Shown: in pieces, positions 50,630-60,000 of the stretch
How positions within the stretch are numbered: position 1 is the stretch's first letter
Layout: each line of letters begins with the position of its first letter
Assembly (NCBI GenBank): GCA_903813345.2
Contig: CAIIXF020000003.1
Location: 21,716,931 to 21,776,930, forward strand
Length of the DNA stretch: 60,000 nt
Source of the DNA: Owenia fusiformis
Taxonomy: Eukaryota > Annelida > Polychaeta > Sabellida > Oweniidae
Direction: 5' to 3'
The notes under the pieces: generated by a model
Told to the model about the DNA's origin: nothing
Seen by the model: only the letters and a program-made list of their open reading frames with translations
Database searches by the model: none
Position numbers and translations under genes: made by a program

Positions 50630-51398
50630 CTACTATCACACCAAACTAGTTCTCACTAACGGGCTTCAACTGTGTACGAACGGACTGGACGTACTTAGAA
50701 CCGTTTGGGGTCTATTTACAAACTTCATCGAACGTACTCGAACGGGAAAGTCCTCTAGAACTTAGAACATGCTCAGAATGTTCTCTTGGTCGTCACGTTC
50801 TACAATTAGAACGAGTGACAACCTACTAACGACGAGCTGGACATACTACGGACGGAACCGTCGTACTTCAATCCTACTAGGAACGTTTTTACAACGAGTT
50901 GAACTGTCTGAGGACGTGTTGAGAACGAGGTAGAACTAATTGCAAACGGGTTAAAACTGATTAAGAACGTATTTATCAACGAGTTAGCAAAAATATAGCT
51001 ATCACACCAAGCAAGTTGCCACTGCGTTCTTCAAAACTGGTTTTAAACTTTGTGCGAACAGAATGAACGTAGCTACAACGTTCTACGGTCTGTTTACGAA
51101 CTTCATGGAATTTCCCGGACGGGGAATGTGATTTAGAATTTTGAATCGATGGCGACCATACCGTTCTGTAATCAGGTCACGATGACCTTCTAGACTAAGC
51201 GACGCGTTATACGACGTTGCACACCGACGCGGTGCGACCTGAACGAACTGTGAATGAGATGGACGTATTGAAGACTGTTTATGAACAAAGTAGCTAATTA
51301 TTTTAGACATATTTCCCGACCACAGCCAGATTGAGCCCGTTTTACGACGTTTTCGTAGGACTGGCAAGAACGGGTAAGAACTAGTTTGGTGTGATAGG
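50630..51398. mobile_element. TIR element rich in GAACG motifs, internally duplicated
   Basis: The left end CCCTACTATCACACCAAACT, AGTTCT is inverted at the right end, which complements to CCCTGCCTATCACACCAAAC, TAGTTCT. The interior is unlike the local AT-rich background. It is rich in CpG and dense in GAACG, AACG and CGTTC motifs. At 50998 a third copy of the end sequence occurs (CTATCACACCAAGCAAGTTG). The sequence after it tracks the first half (ACGAACTTCAT and similar), so the element looks like two diverged direct copies of about 370-400 bp. No open frame of note is present. Some motif pairs make palindromes, for example AGAACATGCTCAGAATGTTCT-like sequence at about 50765. Confidence 0.8.
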
Positions 51399-53151
51399 CA
51401 GGGTGATAGGGGGTAATTGTAAAATTGGTATAGCCATAGTATGAAAATATTAAGAGTGTTACAAAACAGAACTGCTACGTTAAAAGTGGAAGGGAAAGTG
51501 CTTCGAAATGTGATGTTCCTTCAACTCGTTGTCTTGCTCGGGGCTTCTCGGAAACTAGGAATTAAAGATGGAGCAAAGGGGTGTCGACTTTTGGCTTGCA
51601 ACCGAAGATACCTCAAGAAAAGCCAGAGACTGCCGAAGATTGCCGAAGATTTTCTTTGCAAACGAACTTAGCCTAGGGTACCACGAATGTGAAGAGGACG
51701 TCTCTAATTGGTCAAAAAGAGAGGCTCGACATTCTCTGTCAGATTGAATCGGCAAAATTCGGTCGTATGGCTTACCTTCGGTTGTATGGCTTACCTTCGG
51801 CTGCATGGCCCAACCTCGATGGAATGGAAAAGATGCTTTCCCATAGCAAAATACTGTTAATGCGCGCGCAGAATAAATCGGTATAGAATAGAAAGAATCA
51901 AAAGAAAGAATTTCCTAAGATGGTACATTAATTATTCCAATCAAATGAAGCGTACTAAGTACGTCACGATTGAGGCAACTCAGTCAGTTAAATACGTCTT
52001 TACGCTGGTATATGGGAGAATGCTTCCCATGGGGCGTGGCTTATTGGCCATTTACGGAGCAATATTAGCCCCAGGGATTATGCTATACGCAGTCCACTTG
52101 AAGATGAAAGATTCGGAGACAGGCAAATACTCATTTAATCAAACAAGCAGCTTATCTATTAATCTATACGATTGATCTGAAATCTTGCAAAATGCGATAC
52201 AACCTTTGAAATAGAAAAACCTTATTTAAATGTAACACGATGCTTCCATTTTAGATTTCATGATGTACTGTTCAATTTCAACCCAGGAACTCTTTCCGAC
52301 CAATTTATTCCTTTGAGACTTTAATATTTCATTTAGAAAGCGGAATATCTTGGATTACATTGGACATATTGGAGGGGTTATCATAGAATTCAATACGAGG
52401 ACTATCTTGATCAATTGATCCTTTGTACAACTGGGGAGACGAGGGAACGCTAGTTTGAATGAACAAGGGAGTCGCTTATCGCAACTTCCAATAAATGGGG
52501 CCAAACTGAAGAGATATCAGCCGCAAATTCCGCAGCATGTGTTCCATGTTATCAAACTGACTACTTCTTCACGAAAGCAATCGAAGTATTGGAAAACGGT
52601 ACAAATCAAAAGAGTCGGTGGAAATATTTACGTTTGAAAATTACATCAAATATCGTTTATAAAGAAAGGAATGAGAACAGCTTCAGAATAGTTTTCTTGA
52701 TGTCTGTATCTTGTCATTACAAGGACATTTGAATCGGATACACAATTCTGTCGGCTCACAATAGGGCGCATCAGGATGTAAGCTAGGGGACAGCAACATA
52801 AATGATGTAAGTTATAGCCGTTGTAGCAGCTATAGATGAGCACCTTAGACTGATAGAAGTAATAACATTCTAATAAAGGGAAAAATAATCCTATCAGAAA
52901 ACGTAATGATGTTTATTAAGTCCCTTTAAGCCTTTCGGGAGGAATCCGTAAGTGTGTGTAATCAACGAGCCATACACTATGCGTTCATTTTCCGAACACT
53001 TTACACTTTTTGTAAGAAAGGATAATGTAAGTCTGTGTATCTTGTAGCTCTGCATTCGAAAGTTGATATTCACCTAATGATCTGGACTTGTCTTCAGCTG
53101 TAATGTTATTTTAGATTGGTGGTTTCCTTTCGTTTACCATATGTCCAATAG
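51399..53151. other. Non-coding stretch with a short GC-richer block
   Basis: Positions 51441-51806 are open on both strands and richer in CpG than the surroundings. They contain tandem pieces such as TATGGCTTACCTTCGG repeated at about 51766 and 51786, and TGCCGAAGAT repeated at about 51632. I do not call a gene because neither strand shows a domain or splice support. It may be an eroded element next to the TIR element at 50630. Confidence 0.45.
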
Positions 53152-53354
53152 TAGGCGCTGGGGGATCCATTAGCTAATAAGGGGGCACATATCAAGACAG
53201 GAAAAAACATTCTGCGCTGTTTTGATAATTTGGCCTAAAAAGGCCCCAAAGGACCAAGTTATGCCCAAAAAGGCCCATTTTTTCAGGCCCTTCAAAGTTT
53301 TCGGGGCCTCAAACATTTTCTGAGCCCACCCAAGGCCCCCTGGACCCGCCACTT
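53152..53354. mobile_element. Palindromic MITE, third copy of the GGATCC-ended family
   Basis: Left TAGGCGCTGGGGGATCC; right CTGGACCCGCCACTTC, which complements to GAAGTGGCGGGTCCAG. The interior has GGCCC/GGGCC blocks (AAAAAGGCCCCAAAGGACC, AAGGCCCATTTTTTCAGGCCC) as in the copy at 22585-22755. Boundaries are approximate to a few bases. Confidence 0.75.
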
Positions 53355-54687
53355 CATACAGCTTGGAAACCCCGACAACCGATACCATATTTGTTATAAC
53401 TTTTAATATTTTGAGAATTTAAGTCATGAAAGTTGATAGACATATTGTATTGATGTCATTCAACAATACGAAACAATTCTATTATTAAATAATCATATCC
53501 GTTAAAATCAGGGCATTCTAATCTTAACTTCCTGGATACCATGCATCTACATTGTAATTGATGAGTCTACCAAATTCTAGAAAAAACAAAAACACAAAAA
53601 TCCATGGATCTCACTCGTTACCAGGTAACCGAGTCTTAAATTAAGCATTCGTTCCGTGTATTCATAGTTCGCTATTTTACACCACCTTCTACTACTCATC
53701 ACCTGTTTCCAGAATTCATCCGCCATGGATAATTTTGTTTTTTATTTTCCAGCAACACCTGACTTATAAACCGATTGGAAACAAACAAGAGAAACAAATT
53801 CCCAATCTGTTCTGGGTGAATGATACTTTAAATGTGCTAGAATCTCACAGAAGTTCTACGTTCGTGAATTTGATTTGTGGTCGTCTGCCAGGAAAATAGA
53901 GAAAGATGAAAATGGGATCGGAATTGATGAAATATATGGCCATAACATATTAGATATCAAAGTACTATTTGATAAAATATCTGGGTTCATTGATCTCCAG
54001 AACAGTGAAATCTAGAAAATCTAAAATCAATCAATCTATTCAGAATCAGGAATTTCTTATAATTAGACCCATACGTGTAATTTTAGTTTTGTATTTTCGT
54101 TTCGGTCGAGGTGACGTATTTTCTCAGCTTAGTTGTTGTATTTTAAGTCATGACGTCATTTTTCCATCTGTTAAAAAGATGAATCCTACCGTACACCTGG
54201 CTATACTTTAACATCTAATCTGACAGAATGATACATGAAATAGATCATTGATTTATGTTTAACGGTGTACGTTAATTCAGCTCTCATTTTGTAACACGTC
54301 GTGCTTTATCTTATAATTTTCAAAAGTATTACGTTCCTCCTTGGCCGATATACCTTGCTATAATCCTGCGTCAAAACGGAAATTGAGGAAACAATGAGAA
54401 TTTTGATACCAAATTGTCTCGTTTTTGTTTTGCTGTTGAGATAGGGTCCCTAATTTCCTAATCTCGTGCTGAAATACCATCTCAATGTACCTTCAGATGG
54501 ACCAATGACGTTGAAAGAATCCTATTATAGACTGTAATCGGACGTAATCCCCCGATCCGTCGATTGAGTAGTATTTGACCTTATTTTCTAATTAAATCAG
54601 ATCTTTTGTTAGAAAAACAGTCTCTTGGGAGTGTAATTGATCTATGATATATTGAACACTGAAATAGCGTATTATCGACGTGCAATT
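53355..54687. other. Upstream flank of the RGK-like gene
   Basis: Unique AT-rich sequence. The frame of the GTPase exon stays open back to 54637, but without an ATG before 54688. An acceptor-like AAAAACAG lies at 54620; it is weak, so I cannot tell whether an upstream non-coding exon exists. Confidence 0.4.
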
Positions 54688-55693
54688 ATGTTACCGGCCT
54701 ATACTATGTTAGACTCTGTGAAGCAGCTGGGCGCTCAGTTCGGCCTGAGTATCGATGAGGCGGAGAGTGCCTCACCGGATCATTTACTAGGCAGTCAATT
54801 AGGCGACGTAACAGAGTATAAACGTATTAAAATAAGCTCTCGGCGTTCTAGTTCCTCGTCGGAAGACGATGGCGACGATGAGGATGTAAAATGTGGCGCA
54901 GAGAGTAACATAAAACAACTAGAACACAGCAACACAGTTCGTGTTGCACGACAAAAGTTGCAAGGGATATACCCGCATATAAACAAGCTCGCTTGTAATA
55001 AAGTTCAAACGCCAGGCGCTGTAGCAGCATCAAAACACAACATGGCTATGGATGGAGGGGATTACGGTGGAACTTTTACCTTTGAGGATTACCTCACCCA
55101 GGCTAAGGGAAGCTCACATGACCTGCAGGATACCTCGCAGTACGATGACTCGGGTGGCTCACAAAGGAGATTCCGGGAGAGGAAAGAGGGGTTGGGAAGG
55201 AATACTAACACCTCAAAAAGTTGCTATGCTCGAAGACCAAAAAAGCAACATGACGTCGAGATATATCTTGATACCGATTCGAATTCTGAACACCGTGCGA
55301 GATCAGGGAGTGTAGGAGAGGTTGAACTACGCCTAAGTAGGAACCACCTTTTCCCGGATTATAATCAAGAAGAAGACGGTTGTCTTGGATTACGTCGTGT
55401 TCGAAGTTTCAAAACGACTTCTAAAGGAGAGATAGTTAACCGAGGCGACTCGTTTAAACGTAAGCAAGGTCGCTACGGGGGTGAAGGGCGCTATGGAGGT
55501 GCAGCGTCCAACAACGCAGACACACAACCCAGACCTCAGTTTACAGCTGGGGGTCAGGATTCCTCCACTACCCCCGGGGATACTACAGAGGCGTATAAAG
55601 TTCTTATGCTAGGGAGGGCGGGCGTAGGGAAAACTGCCCTTGTTCAACAATTTGCAACGTCGGAATACATGGGGGCTGATACGCCAGGCTTAG
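54688..55693 (+). CDS. RGK-family (Rad/Gem/Rem-like) small GTPase, first coding exon (partial)
   Basis: From the first ATG the exon encodes 335 residues and one base of the next codon, ending at a strong donor (TTAG|GTAAGT) in phase 1. The N-terminal 300 residues are a long, charged, low-complexity extension. It holds a Ser-rich acidic block (SSRRSSSSSEDDGDDED, residues 50-66) and basic Ser motifs RRVRSFK (236-242) and RGDSFKRK (252-259) of the kind bound by 14-3-3 proteins. The G domain begins at about 303 with YKVLMLGRAGVGKTALVQQF, containing the P-loop GRAGVGKT (309-316), then ATSEYMGADTPG. RGK proteins are GTPases with long N-terminal extensions that inhibit voltage-gated calcium channels and affect the cytoskeleton. 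Later G motifs and the C-terminus lie in exons not identified here, perhaps beyond the window. Assignment to RGK rather than another Ras-like group rests on the extension plus P-loop context. The frame is open upstream to 54637 but that codon is TTG. Confidence 0.75.
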
Positions 55694-56656
55694 GTAAGTT
55701 CAAGAAATCGTTCATGTACTTATAATTTCCTACCTGAGTTCGATTAGCAAAGGCTTATGGTGAAACGAGTAAACAGCAGGTCGAAATAGCAACTTGTTCA
55801 GGTATGCTAGAATCCTTTTTAGGCTTCCTAAGGTGATTTAGTACCTACATTAAACAAAATAAGCTGTTACTACATAAAATTATCTCATAAAACGCCCGAA
55901 ATATTTAAGCTCCTTATGATGTTTAAATATTACAGATTAGAGGGGGAAATTGGGGTTAAAAATACACTGCATCCGAGATACTCATACGCACCTATGTGTT
56001 GCACAATTCCATGCAGCATTGATGCTATTTATGAGATCAACAGAAGCAGCAACATTTTTCCACCCGATCCGCTATCTTAGCGAGATATCGAACTATGTAT
56101 ACCTGTATAGAAAAATACACTATCAGGTAATTTTTGTCTCGAGGAAATATTTCTAATCAATACGAAAATGTGATTTGCGTCAGGTAAAAATGATGTGACT
56201 GTAATTTGACGATCGAATCATAATATTTATATTCATAAATTATATCATAATATTGTCATATTTGAGTAAGCGTACGTTGAATAATTCAGCTAGTTTATAG
56301 ATCGTAATTCAAGGTGCATAATATTTAGCAGGATTAGTAAGGGTAGTATGAAAAATAGCTTTCATTATCAATTTAACAACAGCTGAAGAAACAATCACAT
56401 TTTAGCCTTACGACAAAGGAATAAATTAGATTTCATATGGACGAAGCTTTTTCTAATGTTGCCACTGATGAATTTCTCATTCACGTTGTTAACAAATAAG
56501 TGTACTTAGAATTTTATCTGTTAGAGAAAAAACACGAAGTTTAGAACCTTGACTTTCTGCATGTAGTTTTGCTTCAAGACCCTGGATCCTCCCTCTTATC
56601 TACTTTAACAATAACTTTTGTGAAGTAAATAAGGAGGTGGGCGGGTGGGTGCGAGG
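55694..56656 (+). other. Start of the first intron of the RGK-like gene
   Basis: The donor GTAAGTTC begins at 55694. No continuation of the G domain was found. The sequence is AT-rich with no repeats recognised until the MITE at 56665. Confidence 0.5.
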
Positions 56657-56664
56657 GGGTGGAG

Positions 56665-57053
56665 TAGTCTAGTCATAATATAAATCCGACCGTTTATGCT
56701 GTTGTTCGATGTTCCTTGTTCTTATTTGGATATATAGTTTTACATCTGCACTAACAGGTTGACCCGGAAGTGACCTTGGTACGGCAAAATAAAAAAAATT
56801 CGAGCAGCATGCTTGTATTTTTTTTACCAAGCGTTTTACGTGTTTAAGGTAAGATTAAATACTTAAAGTTAAAGCAAGGAAATTAATATATCATTTGTGT
56901 GAATTTGGTTGGGTAGACAGACCAGGAAAGCGTTTTCTGCAATATAGAAGCGGCTAATGTTTACGACCACAGTATGAAGAAAATAAAAAATATATCCAAA
57001 TAAGAAAAAATAACAACAAATAACAGCACACAGAGGTCGGATTTATATGACTA
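56665..57053. mobile_element. hAT-like MITE, 389 bp, with 8-bp target duplication
   Basis: GGGTGGAG flanks it perfectly on both sides (56657-56664 and 57054-57061). The left end reads TAGTCTAGTCATAATATAAA, TCCGACC. The right end complements to TAGTCATATAAATCCGACC, so the terminal repeats are about 20 bp with a small indel and an extra TAGTC on the left. An 8-bp duplication is typical of hAT transposons. It has no coding capacity. It is inserted in the presumed RGK intron in a G-rich stretch. Confidence 0.88.
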
Positions 57054-57833
57054 GGGTGGAGGGTCCGTGGTCTTGAAGCAGGAGTAACATGTCTGATTGC
57101 ATTGCTAGAGTGTATACGCGATACTTAACCCCCGATAATAATGAATGTACCTGAAGAAGGGATATAAATTACCTCGTTCCTAGTCAGCCTACCATCTGTG
57201 TATTTTGCGTACATTTGCCTTGTAAAAGTTTATGTTTCCATTCTAACAGGTATGTACTTAGAGAACACACGAGTGTTTAATACATGTTTACGTAAATACA
57301 CATTTAAACATTAAACACATATGCATTTTTACCAGTTGATTTATTGAGCTTATGTCACGAAAGGCTCGGATATAGGGTTTATCCTCCCTGTGTAATCTAT
57401 CTATATTTTCCTCAGGATATACACATTCAAAACCGCCCATCCACATTTGTAACCCCCGGGGGTCCAAAGAAGTATAAGATACTAAACGATATATATATAT
57501 ATATATATTTATGTGATTATCGTTTATATAAACACATGTAATTGGCCTTGAGAATTTTCAATAGGTGGCTTAAATCCCAGGTAATTTTATCGTATACTTA
57601 CATTAATTCAATATTTATTTGATAATCTCAAAGAACAGCCTGCATGGTTGAAACCATTACACTTAATATCGACTTGATACAGTTGATATATTGCATGCTA
57701 TAACAGAATTATGAATGGAAATTGAAATTAGCTCGATTAATGGAGAGAATAATTGATAAGCTATATCATACTTTATCTTTTTTTAGGAGAATACCTATGC
57801 ATCTTTCACGAGTTATTTATCAAGATGGCGGAG
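57054..57833. other. Intronic or flanking stretch
   Basis: Contains a (TA)n run at about 57490-57510. A strong acceptor-like TATCTTTTTTTAG at 57774-57786 is phase-compatible with the RGK donor. It would add GEYLCIFHELFIKMAEG and a few residues before a stop, which does not resemble a G domain, so it is more likely a decoy or an alternative truncating exon. Confidence 0.4.
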
Positions 57834-58080
57834 GGGAAATATCAATTTTAAAATTAAAGTGACACGAAAATAGAATGAAATATTTGTTTTATTATTCACT
57901 GTACATTTTCCATAATGAAACAAGGGCGTGGGATTAGGAATGTATGAATATAAGAAGAAGGGAAATATCAATTTTAAAATTATTAAGTGACACGAAAATA
58001 AAATGAAATATTTGTTTTATTATTCACTGTGGAATTCCCTTAATGAAACAAGGGTGTGGGACTAGGAATGTATGAATATA
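57834..58080. repeat. Tandem duplication, two copies of about 120 bp
   Basis: Copy 1 is about 57835-57952 and copy 2 about 57961-58080. Both read GGAAATATCAATTTTAAAAT, GTGACACGAAAATA, ATGAAATATTTGTTTTATTA and end AGGAATGTATGAATATAA. A few substitutions and a 2-bp indel separate them, so the duplication is fairly recent. Copy 1 is preceded by CAAGATGGCGGAGG. Confidence 0.88.
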
Positions 58081-58938
58081 ACTGCCTTGGCATATATAAT
58101 AGTGTCTATTGATTTGTAAAAAGAAATAAATGAGAAATCAATAATATCTAGATCATGATAAGATAAAGATAATAGAAATATGTACACACGTTGTTCTTTT
58201 GTATACCGTCGCTTCTTGGATTTCTAAGGTGTGAGGTTTGCATAATAGGAAGCGAATATCGAATGTAAGCATTTAACACCTATACGTGCAATTATCAAAA
58301 TCAATATTCAGAAACTAGAATATATTTTAGATGAATCACATATATACATTTATAGATCAAATCAAAGGGAAGCTTAATTTCATTGCCAAACCATTGTTAT
58401 CTATTGGATTGTTGATATTGAATAGAGGAAATAAAGCACCTTGCGAATTGTACTATTGATTTGGATTAGGCTAGTTGTAGTTACGTTGATAATTACCTCG
58501 AGTTGTATGCTATTAAACATATTGAAGAGTCCTTGTAAGGTTTTGTTAATAGAGTTCTCGGCTTGATATCACTGTATATGATAGACAATATTGCAAGCTC
58601 AGAAATGTTAATATCATATCAATATCTGCCCAGTCTACCGCTCGTTCATTCTGATGTTTATTCATCTCGACGAATTTTACATGTGAAAATTCAAACGAGC
58701 CATTGAAATTGTCTACCGGCCATCTTGTTTTTCTGTAACGATTGTTACGTTGCCAAGCGGAGCCATATATTCTTCCTATAATCAACAAAAAGTAATACGA
58801 ACGACTCACATCCTTGCTCAATATAACCAATTTAAATATAGTATTGAATACACGATTATCATCAATGTGGAAAAACATATTTCCACCATCCAGTTGTAGA
58901 CTGAGAAATAGTGCATTATACATTTTTGAGTTTGTCAT
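58081..58938. other. Non-coding stretch
   Basis: No supportable gene. A 130-codon frame on minus (58938-58546) begins inside or next to the MITE boundary, starts at an ATG, and shows no recognised family or splice support. Confidence 0.4.
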
Positions 58939-58941
58939 TTA

Positions 58942-59391
58942 GGCCATAAGAAGTAGATTCTTTGTTTTGCGTCCCCTTGCTTGCACGATTTGGAGTAAAT
59001 CAGAAAAAACAAACACATAAAAATAGTACATGGGTCTGAAAGTACATGTGCCATCGCATTTCTTTAAATCAGAATCAGAGGAAATGACGAACAATTTGAT
59101 GTTGACAGTCTTATTGATTACTTTGGCATACATTGTGTATTTTCTTATTTTTTACCCTTGAATAATAAGTATGTTTAAATATATTGTATAAAATGTTTGT
59201 ATAAAATGTATAAATATTTGTTTGTAATGACTGCAAATTGATATATCATCCCATTTTATGCCTATAAAATGTATACATTTCTCAGCAAACAAGTTTGTGT
59301 TTTTTTCTTCAGTTTTTGTTTGTTTTCCTTGTACCCTTGCATGATTTGGATTTTGCCAGGACGCAAAACAAAGAATCTACTTCTTATGGCC
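58942..59391. mobile_element. PIF/Harbinger-like MITE, 450 bp, TTA target duplication
   Basis: The terminal inverted repeats are identical over 33 bp, starting GGCCATAAGAAGTAGATTCT on the left (58942-58974) and mirrored at 59359-59391. TTA flanks both ends (58939-58941 and 59392-59394). A 3-bp TTA/TAA target and GGC-starting ends are typical of PIF/Harbinger elements. Inner sequence close to both repeats also pairs (TTGCATGATTTGGA against TTGCACGATTTGGAG, the same orientation on opposite arms). It has no transposase. Perfect repeats suggest relatively recent insertion. Confidence 0.9.
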
Positions 59392-59774
59392 TTAGGATTT
59401 TTTCGGGATTTTTGAAAAATAACGCTAAATGGATCTGAAAAGAGAGTGAAGCCTGCTTAGCCCATATTAACTGACGTTATTGTACTCATTCAGCCATTAA
59501 GTAAAAGATCACCAGCATTTTAAGATTAAAGTGTCCGCTAAACTGACACTTCGAGACTGTTGACATAATATACAGCCAATTAAATGTTCTTATTGGAATG
59601 TTCATTTCTTTTCAAGCCATGCTCGATGGCAATAGCGACATAAGACATACCACCTTGTCTTATTCAAAAGTGCACATGGTTCAATTGTGTGTCAAACCCT
59701 CTCTTCTCTAAAGAAGAGAGGAACTGGTGTATTTCTGACACGCCATTGTTTTACAACATCATGGAAATGTAAGC

Positions 59775-60000
59775 ATGTTCCCGATACGCAATAGTGTCAC
59801 TACATGACACAATGTCGGTCTGTTTCCGGCATGCCATTGTGTCCCTACATGGGGATGCTGGCATTTCAATGGCATAATGTTGGTGTATTCCCTACACGTT
59901 ATTGTGTCACTACATGACATAATGTTGGTGTATTTCCTACATGCTATTGTGTCACTACATGGCATAATGTTGGTATATTCCTTACATGCTATTGTGTCAC
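59775..60000. repeat. 45-bp minisatellite, running off the window end
   Basis: Units ACATGCTATTGTGTCACTAC, then ATGACATAATGTTGGTGTAT, then TTCCT, 45 bp, clear from 59880 onward. There are more diverged units from about 59775 and an irregular one near 59850. The period is divisible by three, so a repetitive minus-strand frame runs through; I do not regard it as a gene. The array continues beyond 60000. Confidence 0.88.

Noticed and set aside
51441-51806. 76- and 83-codon frames on opposite strands
   Set aside because: Mutually overlapping in a GC-richer block next to a TIR element; no domain, and short internal repeats suggest non-coding origin.
54637-54687. Extension of the RGK-like protein upstream of its first ATG
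   Set aside because: The frame is open but the upstream start codon is TTG; ATG at 54688 is the first standard start.

Overview
The window is animal nuclear DNA from an AT-rich, gene-poor genome, most likely a marine invertebrate. A mollusc or another lophotrochozoan is my best guess, from the abundance of palindromic DNA-transposon derivatives, minisatellites and a TCCG-rich repeat; the genes seen are pan-animal and do not fix the phylum. Nothing looks bacterial, organellar or viral.

Three genes are firm. (1) An intronless beta-tubulin on the minus strand (30017-31357). (2) A secreted or membrane-anchored leucine-rich-repeat protein encoded in one exon on the plus strand (47928-49784), with a splice acceptor just upstream and a poly(A) signal downstream. 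(3) The long 5' coding exon of an RGK-type (Rad/Gem/Rem-like) small GTPase on the plus strand (54688-55693), which ends at a strong splice donor shortly after the P-loop. Three further gene fragments are inferred from splice sites and phase: two 3'-terminal exons on plus (3880-4334), a four-exon chain on minus (27554-28484), and a weak pair on minus faintly resembling an ABCC transporter membrane domain (6523-6750). No shared pathway links these genes.

Most remaining structure is repeats. There are at least thirteen palindromic or TIR-bearing non-autonomous elements. Several have target-site duplications readable by eye: a 2.16-kb long-arm foldback with 5-bp AATAA (33733-35895), a hAT-like MITE with 8-bp GGGTGGAG (56665-57053), a Harbinger-like MITE with TTA (58942-59391), a mariner-like MITE with TA (26850-27030), and a short element with CATG (15735-15928). 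Tandem arrays have units of 40 bp (2551-2990), 51 bp (12838-13650), 43/46 bp (41835-46070, about 4.2 kb, with a visible higher-order repeat structure) and 45 bp (59775 to the window end).

Layout: 1-5 kb AT-rich with a 40-bp array and a candidate gene 3' end; 5-12 kb mostly empty; 12-16 kb MITEs and a 51-bp minisatellite; 16-27 kb largely featureless; 27-31.4 kb a minus-strand gene block ending in beta-tubulin; 31.7-36 kb a cluster of three TIR elements; 36-41 kb featureless; 41-47 kb satellite plus a foldback element; 47.9-50 kb the LRR gene; 50.6-53.4 kb TIR elements; 54.7-60 kb RGK exon 1 and the intron or flank behind it, carrying two MITEs and a 45-bp array. No rRNA, tRNA or CRISPR was recognised.
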